Assembly (NCBI RefSeq): GCF_934632265.1
Contig: NZ_CAKTYH010000115.1
Location: forward strand, 1 to 5,843
Direction of reading: 5' to 3'
DNA: 5,843 nt
From: an uncultured Senegalimassilia sp.
GTDB lineage: Bacteria; Actinomycetota; Coriobacteriia; Coriobacteriales; Eggerthellaceae
The position numbers were made by a program, and so were the translations under genes. Under the pieces are notes generated by a model. The model made no database searches, was not told the DNA's origin, and saw nothing but the letters and a program-made list of their open reading frames with translations. Positions 1 to 5,811 of the stretch are shown here, piece by piece; position 1 is the stretch's first letter, and each line of letters starts with the position of its first letter.

Positions 1-3000
1 GCTTGAACTCGGCCTGCACCTCGGGAGCGGCCTTTTCCGTGAAGCTTGCGGGCGGCTTGATGGCGGCCGCCGCGGCCTGCACGGCCTCGGCATCGGCGCC
101 GCCGGCCTGCTTGCCCGCCGCGCGCTCCTCGGCCTCGGCCAGCAGCTGCTCCACGTCCAGGCTGCACGCGCCGCAGCCCGCGGCGTTCTGCGCCTGCTCG
201 GCTGCACGGGCCTCTGCCTCCTCGTCGGCCTGATCCTTCAGGGCCGCAAGCAGGCTACGCACGCGGATGCGCGCGGCGCCGAGGTTGGACACCTCGTCGA
301 TCTTCAGCACGGTGTACACCTTGCCCGCCTGCTCCAAGATCTCCTGCACCTGGTCGGTGGTCAGCGCGTCAAGGCCGCAGCCGAAGCTGTTCAGCTGGAT
401 AAGGTCGAGGTCCTTGCGCTCCGACGCCACCTTCGCCGCGGCGTACAGGCGCGTGTGGTACATCCATTGGTCCACCAGGCGGATGGGGCGCTCGAGCGTG
501 CCCAAGTGCGCGATGGAGTCCTCGGTGAGCACCGCCAGGCCGAAGCTGGTCAGAAGCTCGGGGATGGCGTGGTTGATCTCGGGGTCGTTGTGGTACGGGC
601 GGCCCGCCAGCACGATGCCGTGCGTGTGGGTATTCTCCATCCACAGCAGCGTCTCGGCGCCCTTCTCGCGGATGTCGGCCTTGAACGCCTCGTCCTCGGC
701 CCATGCGGCGTCGACCGCGGCATCGACCTCGGCCTGCGTGGGCGCTGCCACGCCCTTGCCGCACAGTTCGGGATGCGCCTGGATCAGCTCCACGAACAGG
801 CGCTTCTTCAGGTGCTCTTTCTTGTCATAGGGCAGCCACGGGTTCAGGAACTGCGTGTCGGAGTCGCGCAGCTCGTCGATGTTGAGGCGCAGTGCCTCGG
901 CGTAGCTGGCCACGATGGGGCAGTTGAAGTGGTTACCGGCGCCCTCGTCCTCCTGGCGCTCCCACTTGCTGCAGGGGAACCAGATGAAGTCGGGGTGCTT
1001 GTCCAGCAGGTTCATGATGTGGCCATGCGAGAGCTTCGCCGGGTAGCACACGCTCTCCGACGGCATGGACTCGATGCCGGCCTCGTAGGTTTTCTTCGTG
1101 GACGGGTCCGAGAGCACCACGCGCCAGCCCAGCTTCGTGAAGAAGGTGAACCAGAACGGGTAGTTCTCGTACATGTTCAGCGCGCGCGGGATGCCCACGG
1201 TGCCGCGCGGCGCATCTTGCTCCGCCAGCGGCGTGTAGTGATCGAACAGGCGCTTGGACTTGTATTCGAACAGGTTGGGGACCTTGTCGGCCTTCGTCGC
1301 CTGGCCGAGCGCGCCGGCGCCCTTCTCGCAACGGTTGCCCGTGATGAAGCGGCGGTGCTTGCCCGTGGCCTCGTCGACGCCGAAGTCGTTGACGGTGAGC
1401 AGGCAGTGGTTCGAGCACGCCTTGCAGCGCACGGTCCTGTGCGTGGGCGCAAGAGCCTCGAGCGCGTCAAGGGACAGCAGGCCGCTGACCTGCGAATCCT
1501 GGCGGCTGAAACGGTCGCGGGCCAGAAGCGCCGCGCCGAACGCGCCCATGTTGCCGGCGATGTCGGGACGCACGGCGTTCACGCCCGAGAGCTGCTCGAA
1601 GGCGCGCAGCACGGCGTCGTTGAGGAACGTGCCGCCCTGCACGATGACTTTGCTGCCCACGTCATGCGGGTCGCGGATCTTGATGACCTTGAACAGGGCG
1701 TTCTTGATGACCGAGATGGCCAGGCCCGCGGCGATGTCGCCGACGGTGGCGCCTTCCTTCTGCGCCTGCTTCACGCGGCTGTTCATGAACACGGTGCAGC
1801 GGCTGCCCAGGTCGACGGGGTTCTCCGCGCCGATGGCGGTCTTCGCGAACTCGGACACGTCCAGGTTCAGGCCGCTGGCGAAGCTTTCGACGAAGCTGCC
1901 ACAGCCCGAGGAGCACGCCTCGTTGAGCATGATATGGTCGATGACGCCGTCCTTGACGCGCAGGCACTTCATGTCCTGGCCGCCGATGTCCAAGATGAAC
2001 TCCACGCCCGGCAGCATCTCCTGAGCGCCGCGCAGGTGCGCGACCGTCTCGATCTCGCCCGAGTCCACGCGCAGCGCCTCGAGCAGCAGGTGCTCGCCGT
2101 AGCCCGTGACCGTGGAGTGGCCGATGGTCACCAGCGGGTTGCCGGCGGCGTCGCGCGGCAGCTCGCGGTAGAGCTTGGCGATGGCCGCCTTCGCGCAGCC
2201 GAGCACGTCGCCCTTGTTCGACACGTAGTGGGTCCACAGCAGCTCGCCGCCCTGGCCGATGAGCGCGGCCTTGAACGTGGTGGAGCCGGCGTCGATGCCC
2301 AGGAAGGCGGTGCCGCGGTAGCTGGCAAGGTCGCCGCGGGGCACGCGCTCGCCGGCGTGGCGGGCGTTGAACTCGTCCAGCTCTGCCCGATCGGCGAACA
2401 GCGGGGGCAGGCGCACGACCTCGCTGCCCTGGATGTCGCCGAGGTTCTTCAGGCGCTCGAGCACGTCGGAGAGCAGCTCGGCCTTCACCGTCTCGCTGGC
2501 CGCGCCCGCGATGGCGCAGCCGCCGGCCACGAACAGGTGGGCGTTTTGCGGGACGATGCGGTGCTCCTCGTCCAGGTTCAGCGTTTCATAGAAGCGTTTG
2601 CGCAGCTCAGGCAGGTACTGCAGCGGGCCGCCCAGGAAGGCCACATAGCCGCGGATGGGACGGCCGCACGCCAGGCCGGAGATGGTCTGCGTGACCACGG
2701 ACTGGAAGATGGACGCGGCGATGTCCTCGCGGCGCGCGCCCTCGTTGAGCAGCGGCTGCACGTCGGTCTTCGCGAACACGCCGCAGCGGCTGGCGATAGG
2801 ATAGATGGTGGTGGCGTGCTGCGCCAGCTCGTTCAGGCCGCCGGCGTCGGTGTTCAAAAGCGCCGCCATCTGGTCGATGAACGCGCCGGTGCCGCCGGCG
2901 CACGTGCCGTTCATGCGCTGCTCGATGCCGTTGTCGAAGTAGATGATCTTCGCGTCCTCGCCGCCCAGCTCGATGGCCACGTCGGTTTTCGGGATGAAGG

Positions 3001-3289
3001 TTTCGACGGCGGTTTTGCTGGCGATGACCTCCTGCACGAACTCGATGCCCAGCCATTGGGCCAGAAGCAGGCCGCCCGAGCCGGTGATGGCGATGGTCAT
3101 GCGCTTGTCGCCGAAGTCGCGCGCGGCCTCGGACAGCACCTCCACGATGGTGGCGCGCACGTCCGCGTGGTGGCGGCGATACACCGCGTAGCGGATCTGG
3201 TCCGCATCGTCCAAGATGGCAAGCTTGACCGTGGTGGAGCCCACGTCGATGCCGATATGCAGGTTCTCGTTCTGGTTGTTGTCGCTCAT
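1..3289 (-). CDS. Fused acyl-CoA dehydratase activase / 2-hydroxyacyl-CoA dehydratase-like iron-sulfur protein, C-terminus outside window
   Basis: The frame is open for 1096 codons from ATG at 3289 to the window edge, so the C-terminus is missing. Domain 1 (about residues 10-265) is an ASKHA-fold BadF/BadG/BcrA/BcrD ATPase: phosphate loop GIDVGSTT at 13-20, ELGGEDAK at 107-114, [11 protein letters not shown] with C130, [10 protein letters not shown] with C169. Domain 2 (about 330-590) repeats this: GIDAGSTT 331-338, DIGGQDMK 434-441, [11 protein letters not shown] with C459, [10 protein letters not shown] with C498. In the known activator HgdC, two cysteines with the same 39-residue spacing bind the [4Fe-4S] cluster at the dimer interface. 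From 622 a DUF2229/COG3580-3581-like region follows, with C622, C625, C629 and C654, then C748, C773, C790, GRPYH at 896-900 and C971. An Ala/Glu-rich linker with a CGAC motif (1039-1042) ends the visible part. By family, it should couple ATP hydrolysis to low-potential electron transfer for a difficult reduction or dehydration in the cytoplasm. The substrate is unknown. It lies 15 nt after tetR, probably in one operon. Full-length relatives are usually about 1400 residues or longer. Confidence 0.9.
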   Translation of the reverse strand, partial: MSDNNQNENLHIGIDVGSTTVKLAILDDADQIRYAVYRRHHADVRATIVEVLSEAARDFGDKRMTIAITGSGGLLLAQWLGIEFVQEVIASKTAVETFIPKTDVAIELGGEDAKIIYFDNGIEQRMNGTCAGGTGAFIDQMAALLNTDAGGLNELAQHATTIYPIASRCGVFAKTDVQPLLNEGARREDIAASIFQSVVTQTISGLACGRPIRGYVAFLGGPLQYLPELRKRFYETLNLDEEHRIVPQNAHLFVAGGCAIAGAASETVKAELLSDVLERLKNLGDIQGSEVVRLPPLFADRAELDEFNARHAGERVPRGDLASYRGTAFLGIDAGSTTFKAALIGQGGELLWTHYVSNKGDVLGCAKAAIAKLYRELPRDAAGNPLVTIGHSTVTGYGEHLLLEALRVDSGEIETVAHLRGAQEMLPGVEFILDIGGQDMKCLRVKDGVIDHIMLNEACSSGCGSFVESFASGLNLDVSEFAKTAIGAENPVDLGSRCTVFMNSRVKQAQKEGATVGDIAAGLAISVIKNALFKVIKIRDPHDVGSKVIVQGGTFLNDAVLRAFEQLSGVNAVRPDIAGNMGAFGAALLARDRFSRQDSQVSGLLSLDALEALAPTHRTVRCKACSNHCLLTVNDFGVDEATGKHRRFITGNRCEKGAGALGQATKADKVPNLFEYKSKRLFDHYTPLAEQDAPRGTVGIPRALNMYENYPFWFTFFTKLGWRVVLSDPSTKKTYEAGIESMPSESVCYPAKLSHGHIMNLLDKHPDFIWFPCSKWERQEDEGAGNHFNCPIVASYAEALRLNIDELRDSDTQFLNPWLPYDKKEHLKKRLFVELIQAHPELCGKGVAAPTQAEVDAAVDAAWAEDEAFKADIREKGAETLLWMENTHTHGIVLAGRPYHNDPEINHAIPELLTSFGLAVLTEDSIAHLGTLERPIRLVDQWMYHTRLYAAAKVASERKDLDLIQLNSFGCGLDALTTDQVQEILEQAGKVYTVLKIDEVSNLGAARIRVRSLLAALKDQADEEAEARAAEQAQNAAGCGACSLDVEQLLAEAEERAAGKQAGGADAEAVQAAAAAIKPPASFTEKAAPEVQAEFK

Positions 3290-3292
3290 GTT

Positions 3293-3306
3293 CCGCCTTA
3301 TTCCTT
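3293..3306 (-). promoter_or_regulatory. Ribosome binding site of the activase gene
   Basis: The minus strand reads AAGGCGG at 3299-3293, six of seven matches to the anti-Shine-Dalgarno complement, just before ATG at 3289. A second AAGGA (3306-3302) overlaps the stop codon of the upstream regulator gene. This supports the start at 3289 and is consistent with translation linked to the upstream gene. Confidence 0.6.
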
Positions 3307-4147
3307 ACAGTCGAATGGGGTCGCCGGGTTTGATGAAGAACAGGCGCATGGCCACAAGGGCCATCTCCTGCGAGCTTTCCTTCATGCCCGTTTCGATCCA
3401 GTGGGTGATGACCCCTAGATACGCGGTGGCGTAGAACGCCACATAATATTGCACGAACGGCGAGGGGTCGTTGCGATAGCGCTCGTGCAGGATGGTTTGG
3501 ATGATCTCGGTGCATACGGCGTCGCGCACGCGCGGGCCGAAGCTCGGGTCGCCTTTCGGGCCCATGATCGCGTGCAGAAAGTCGCCCTGTTCGCGCAGGT
3601 AGTCGAACAGTTTCACCAGAAACGGCATAGGCTTCTTGTTCACGCGATAGCGCAGCACGTCCTTCAGGCTGAGCTGCTGCATGCATGACTGGAGATTCTC
3701 CAGGTCGTCCATGATGTCGTCTTCAAGGGCGGCGAGCAGGCCTTCCATGTCGCCGAAGTTGTTATACAGCGTGCCGCGGTTGAGGTCCGCGCGGGCGCAC
3801 AGGTCGCTGGCGCTGAAGTTGGTCAGGCCGCGTTCCTCGATCAGCTCCACGAGCGCATCGCGCAGCGCGCGCTTCGAGCGCGTGATGCGCCGATCCTCGA
3901 CGGCGGGCGTGCCGGCCGCAACGGCGCTTGCTGCGGCGGGTTTGGCGAGCGGGTGGGCTGCTGAGGACGAACCGGTTGCGACGGGCGACGAGCCTGTCGT
4001 CCGCGCTGCTGCAGCAGCGGTCGATGCAGCGGATTCCGACGCCGGACGAGCGGTCGATGCAGCGGTCGCCACGGCGGCGCTTGCCGCTGCGACAGCAGGC
4101 TTTGGAGCCGTCACCGGCACCGAAGCCGAGCTTTTTCGCGTAGGCAT
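3305..4147 (-). CDS. TetR/AcrR-family transcriptional regulator with Ala/Ser/Thr-rich N-terminal extension
   Basis: This 280-residue protein is a probable one-component repressor acting on DNA in the cytoplasm. The TetR_N domain begins near residue 86. The helix-turn-helix spans about 109-135 (FSASDLCARADLNRGTLYNN), with the typical NRGTLYNNFGDMEGLL recognition-helix region. The C-terminal ligand/dimerisation half (about 155-280, with LFDYLREQGDFLHAIMG and FYATAYLGVITHWIETGM) resembles the TetR_C_8 (PF14278) type. Residues about 3-84 are a low-complexity Ala/Ser/Thr/Pro tail, unusual because TetR proteins normally start a few residues before the HTH domain. I chose ATG at 4147 because GGAAGGGGGG lies just upstream. 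The frame stays open to an ATG at 4339, but that extension crosses the predicted promoter. The stop codon is 15 nt before the activase start with no terminator, so the regulator probably controls its own operon. Its ligand and operator are not known. Confidence 0.9.
   Translation of the reverse strand: MPTRKSSASVPVTAPKPAVAAASAAVATAASTARPASESAASTAAAAARTTGSSPVATGSSSAAHPLAKPAAASAVAAGTPAVEDRRITRSKRALRDALVELIEERGLTNFSASDLCARADLNRGTLYNNFGDMEGLLAALEDDIMDDLENLQSCMQQLSLKDVLRYRVNKKPMPFLVKLFDYLREQGDFLHAIMGPKGDPSFGPRVRDAVCTEIIQTILHERYRNDPSPFVQYYVAFYATAYLGVITHWIETGMKESSQEMALVAMRLFFIKPGDPIRL
4016..4065. repeat. 17-bp direct repeat inside the tetR N-terminal tail
   Basis: AGCGGTCGATGCAGCGG occurs at 4016-4032 and again at 4049-4065, a period of 33 bp, or 11 codons. 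On the coding strand it gives two copies of an AASTA-containing segment in the low-complexity tail. An in-frame duplication is the simplest explanation for part of the tail's growth. The surrounding sequence is rich in GCAGC/GCGGC units that could slip during replication. Confidence 0.8.
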
Positions 4148-4150
4148 ATA

Positions 4151-4160
4151 CCCCCCTTCC
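4151..4160 (-). promoter_or_regulatory. Ribosome binding site of tetR
   Basis: The minus strand reads GGAAGGGGGG at 4160-4151, ending three bases before ATG at 4147. This purine run is the best Shine-Dalgarno match in the upstream region and decides the start in favour of 4147 over upstream in-frame codons. Confidence 0.65.
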
Positions 4161-4234
4161 TTGCGTACACGGGTTGCAAGTGCGCGAAGGGCAGACGGTA
4201 GCGGCCCGCAGCGCAGCATGCGGCGTTTTACGTT

Positions 4235-4270
4235 TTGAACAACCCGGGCAATAATGGACAAGGTGTTCAA
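4235..4270. promoter_or_regulatory. Inverted repeat at the predicted tetR transcription start, candidate operator
   Basis: TTGAACA (4235-4241) and TGTTCAA (4264-4270) form perfect 7-bp arms around a 22-bp spacer. The element lies from about +1 to +36 of the predicted tetR transcript, where bound repressor would block transcription. Autoregulation through such a site is common for TetR proteins, but the long spacer is atypical and the match could be chance. Confidence 0.3.
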
Positions 4271-4277
4271 TAGCGTT

Positions 4278-4306
4278 ATTTTACCGACCAGACAAGTGGG
4301 AATCAA
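4278..4306 (-). promoter_or_regulatory. Predicted sigma-70-type promoter of the tetR-activase operon
   Basis: On the minus strand a -35 box TTGATT (4306-4301, 4 of 6 consensus) and a -10 box TAAAAT (4283-4278, 5 of 6) are separated by exactly 17 bp. Transcription would begin near 4271, giving a leader of about 124 nt before the tetR start. No competing promoter of similar quality was seen between it and the gene. The call rests on consensus matching only. Confidence 0.6.
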
Positions 4307-4340
4307 CGAGCGGGGCACACCTGCAAACGAGTCCCGCAAC

Positions 4341-4360
4341 CTCTACATATATAGGTAGAG
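4341..4360. promoter_or_regulatory. 20-bp near-perfect palindrome, candidate operator
   Basis: CTCTACATATATAGGTAGAG pairs at 9 of 10 positions with its own reverse complement; the only mismatch is at positions 7 and 14. Its length and AT-rich centre fit the operators of many TetR-family dimers. It sits 34 bp upstream of the tetR -35 box in a non-coding region. Which protein binds it is unknown. Confidence 0.4.
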
Positions 4361-4628
4361 CGGATATGGATTCCAGCGCAGCGCGGCACCCGACATGGCG
4401 TCTGACACGGTGCGCAAGAACGCCGAAAACGACATCCGTACCGATGCGATCTCCGAAGCAGCCTCCGGTGCTTGACGGCTTCCCAAGCGGCAACGACTGC
4501 GAAATGCGCGCCAAAAACCAGCACCCGGACCGATGCGATTCCCGGCGCGATACCAGCGGCGTGGCATCGAACATGGCACCGCGATGCCGGTGGCGGCCGC
4601 GCTGCCGCCGTTCACCCCGTTCTACACC
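4361..4628. other. Intergenic stretch with no recognisable gene
   Basis: The core of the 660-bp region between tetR and metQ. Short open frames exist on both strands (for example minus 4343-4615 and 4281-4700, plus 4366-4632), but none resembles a known protein and I saw no convincing ribosome binding site. Small repeats are present: ACCGATGCGAT occurs at 4440-4450 and 4529-4539, and GGCATCG (4563-4569) pairs with CGATGCC (4582-4588). No intrinsic terminator or tRNA was seen. It may be regulatory DNA or the remains of a lost gene. Confidence 0.5.
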
Positions 4629-4661
4629 ATAGCCGACTGGGCTATCGATTTCACAGATAGC
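4629..4661. repeat. Overlapping inverted repeats upstream of metQ
   Basis: ATAGCC (4629-4634) and GGCTAT (4640-4645) form a 6-5-6 inverted repeat. GCTATC (4641-4646) also pairs with GATAGC (4656-4661) in a 6-9-6 repeat, so the middle segment is shared by two alternative pairings. They lie upstream of the predicted metQ promoter, so they more likely act as protein sites on DNA than as RNA structure, if they have a function. Confidence 0.4.
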
Positions 4662-4680
4662 GTCCACCCGCCTTTTCGTA

Positions 4681-4699
4681 TGGGCAAAGCTATTGCCCA
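4681..4699. promoter_or_regulatory. Perfect 7-5-7 palindrome over the metQ -35 box, candidate operator
   Basis: TGGGCAA (4681-4687) and TTGCCCA (4693-4699) are exact reverse complements separated by AGCTA. The right arm contains the predicted -35 hexamer of the metQ promoter, so a dimer bound here would compete with RNA polymerase. Control by methionine status would fit the gene downstream, but the sequence does not identify the regulator. Confidence 0.45.
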
Positions 4700-4720
4700 A
4701 AAATCCCCGCTCGGTATACT
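4693..4720 (+). promoter_or_regulatory. Predicted sigma-70-type promoter of metQ
   Basis: A -35 box TTGCCC (4693-4698, 4 of 6 consensus) and a -10 box TATACT (4715-4720, 5 of 6) are separated by 16 bp. Transcription would begin near 4727, giving a leader of about 80 nt. The -35 box is the right arm of a perfect palindrome. Confidence 0.65.
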
Positions 4721-4739
4721 AGGCGTCACGCAAAACAAG

Positions 4740-4783
4740 GCGCTCGCTGCCCCGCCCGCAAACTCGCGGGGCCGCCCGAGCGC
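4740..4783 (+). repeat. GC-rich nested hairpin in the metQ leader
   Basis: GCGCTCG (4740-4746) pairs with CGAGCGC (4777-4783), and inside it GCCCCGC (4749-4755) pairs with GCGGGGC (4766-4772). A shifted inner pairing (4755-4759 with 4766-4770) is also possible. The structure ends eight bases before the Shine-Dalgarno sequence and lacks a following U-run, so it is not an intrinsic terminator. It could stabilise the transcript or influence translation. Confidence 0.55.
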
Positions 4784-4791
4784 GAAACGAT

Positions 4792-4800
4792 GGGAGGGAG
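4792..4800 (+). promoter_or_regulatory. Ribosome binding site of metQ
   Basis: GGGAGGGAG ends seven bases before ATG at 4808, an ideal spacing. An upstream in-frame ATG at 4790 overlaps this site, which argues for the start at 4808, where a typical lipoprotein signal begins. Confidence 0.8.
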
Positions 4801-4807
4801 ATCCAAC

Positions 4808-5650
4808 ATGAAGAAGTCCGCACTGAAGAAGCTCGCGGCATTCGCCGCCGCCGGCGTCCTGGCCGTCGGCGTCCTGGCCGGCTGCGCAGGCTCCGGTTCC
4901 AACTCCGGCTCCGACGACAAGACCATCACCGTCGCCGCCAGCCCCACCCCGCACGCCGAGATCCTCACCAACGCCGTGGCCGACCAGCTCAAGGAGCAGG
5001 GCTACACGCTCGAGGTGAAGGAGTTCACCGACTACGTCCAGCCCAACACGGTCACCGAGGAGGGCGAGGTCGACGCCAACTACTTCCAGCATCAGCCCTA
5101 CCTGGATTCCTTCAACGAGGAGAAGGGCACCCATCTGGTTTCCGTCGAGGCCATCCACTTCGAGCCCTTCGGCCTGTACGCCGGCAAGACCGCTTCGCTT
5201 GACGCCCTGGCCGATGGCGCAACCGTGGCCGTGCCCAACGACACCACCAACGAGGCTCGCGCCCTGCTCCTGCTGCAGCAGGAGGGCCTGATCAAGCTGG
5301 CCGACGGCGCAGGCATCACCGCAACCGCCAAGGATATCGTGGAGAACCCCAAGAACCTGCAAATCAAGGAGCTTGAGGCCGCCAACATCCCCAACGCCCT
5401 GAAGGACGTCGACATCGCCTGCATCAACGGCAACTATGCCCAGGCCGCCGGCCTGTCCGTCGAGAAGGACGCCCTGGCCGTCGAGGCCACCGACTCCCTG
5501 GCCGCCGAGACCTACGCCAACGTGCTGGTCGTCAAGGACGGCAACCAGGATTCCGAGAAGATCCAGGCTCTGGCCAAGGCCCTGAAGTCCGACGCCGTGC
5601 GCGACTTCATCAACAAGACCTACGAGGGCGCAGTCGTCCCGGTCTTCTAA
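4808..5650 (+). CDS. metQ: MetQ/NlpA-family methionine-binding lipoprotein of a MetNIQ ABC importer
   Basis: The protein is complete at 280 residues, a normal MetQ length. It should be a membrane-anchored substrate-binding protein that captures methionine outside the cell and delivers it to the MetI permease and MetN ATPase. Residues 1-25 are a lipoprotein signal (KK-rich start, hydrophobic stretch, lipobox LAGC) with C26 as the lipidated cysteine, followed by a Gly/Ser linker to about 36. The mature domain opens with ITVAASPTPHAEIL. Residues matching the methionine contacts of E. coli MetQ appear in order: Y76, F93 and H95 in NYFQHQPYL, R151 in TNEARALLLL, N209 in INGNYAQAAG and N238 in YANVLVV; this correspondence is from memory of the family. 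Codons are strongly biased to C or G endings, consistent with high expression. It has its own promoter and terminator, and no metN or metI is adjacent, so it is probably transcribed alone. A related ligand such as a D-methionine or methionine derivative cannot be excluded. Confidence 0.93.
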   Translation: MKKSALKKLAAFAAAGVLAVGVLAGCAGSGSNSGSDDKTITVAASPTPHAEILTNAVADQLKEQGYTLEVKEFTDYVQPNTVTEEGEVDANYFQHQPYLDSFNEEKGTHLVSVEAIHFEPFGLYAGKTASLDALADGATVAVPNDTTNEARALLLLQQEGLIKLADGAGITATAKDIVENPKNLQIKELEAANIPNALKDVDIACINGNYAQAAGLSVEKDALAVEATDSLAAETYANVLVVKDGNQDSEKIQALAKALKSDAVRDFINKTYEGAVVPVF

Positions 5651-5670
5651 GCCACAGCAACGAACCGATC

Positions 5671-5700
5671 GAAAAAGCGGGCCCACGGGCCCGCTTTTTC
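5671..5700 (+). terminator. Rho-independent terminator after metQ, symmetric
   Basis: The segment 5671-5684 is the exact reverse complement of 5687-5700: a 14-bp GC-rich inverted repeat (core AGCGGGCCC) with A5 and T5 flanks and a tiny loop, which in RNA becomes a 13-bp stem with a four-base loop. It begins 20 nt after the metQ stop codon. Because the A and T runs are symmetric, it can stop transcription from either side. Confidence 0.93.
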
Positions 5701-5737
5701 GTTGCCCAAGGGCTCCCCCGCCCGGCCTAGGGTGAAC

Positions 5738-5811
5738 AGGGGACGGAGGTGTGTTCAGGAGAGAGCGTTCGCATCTCCCGAATAGCCATCCTGAACACAC
5801 CTCCGTCCCCT
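5738..5811. repeat. 74-bp REPIN-like element with perfect 23-bp inverted arms
   Basis: Bases 5738-5760 are the exact reverse complement of 5789-5811, with a 28-bp spacer. The arms begin with AGGGGACGGAGG and end with GTTCAGGA. Short GGGGAC-type palindromic intergenic repeats are known in other bacteria as REP/REPIN sequences mobilised by RAYT transposases; assignment here is by resemblance. The element is not a typical terminator, since it lacks a T-run and follows a strong one. It could instead be a non-autonomous mobile element. Confidence 0.65.

Noticed and set aside
455..3418. 987-residue plus-strand open frame
   Set aside because: It lies antisense to the activase gene and runs into the end of tetR. 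Its translation is a low-complexity mix rich in Val, Arg, Gly, Ala and Asp/His with no recognisable domain, whereas the opposite strand gives conserved ATPase and iron-sulfur motifs. Long antisense frames are common in GC-rich genes.
2607..3686. 359-residue minus-strand frame across the activase-tetR junction
   Set aside because: It reads both genes out of frame and yields Arg/His-rich sequence with no recognisable domain.
4148..4339. Upstream extension of tetR to an ATG at 4339
   Set aside because: The extra 64 codons cover the predicted promoter and leader, and the best ribosome binding site is at 4151-4160 before the ATG at 4147.
4281..4700. Possible small or decayed gene on the minus strand
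   Set aside because: The frames in this stretch (139, 90 and 73 residues) overlap each other, resemble nothing I recognise, and the longest crosses the metQ -35 region. A pseudogene cannot be excluded but is not supported.
4790..4807. Alternative metQ start at 4790
   Set aside because: This ATG overlaps the Shine-Dalgarno sequence of the start at 4808, and the extra six residues do not fit a lipoprotein signal start.
4721..4807. SAM riboswitch in the metQ leader
   Set aside because: The leader is only about 80 nt with a nested hairpin and no multi-stem junction, terminator/antiterminator pair or SAM-box core that I can identify.
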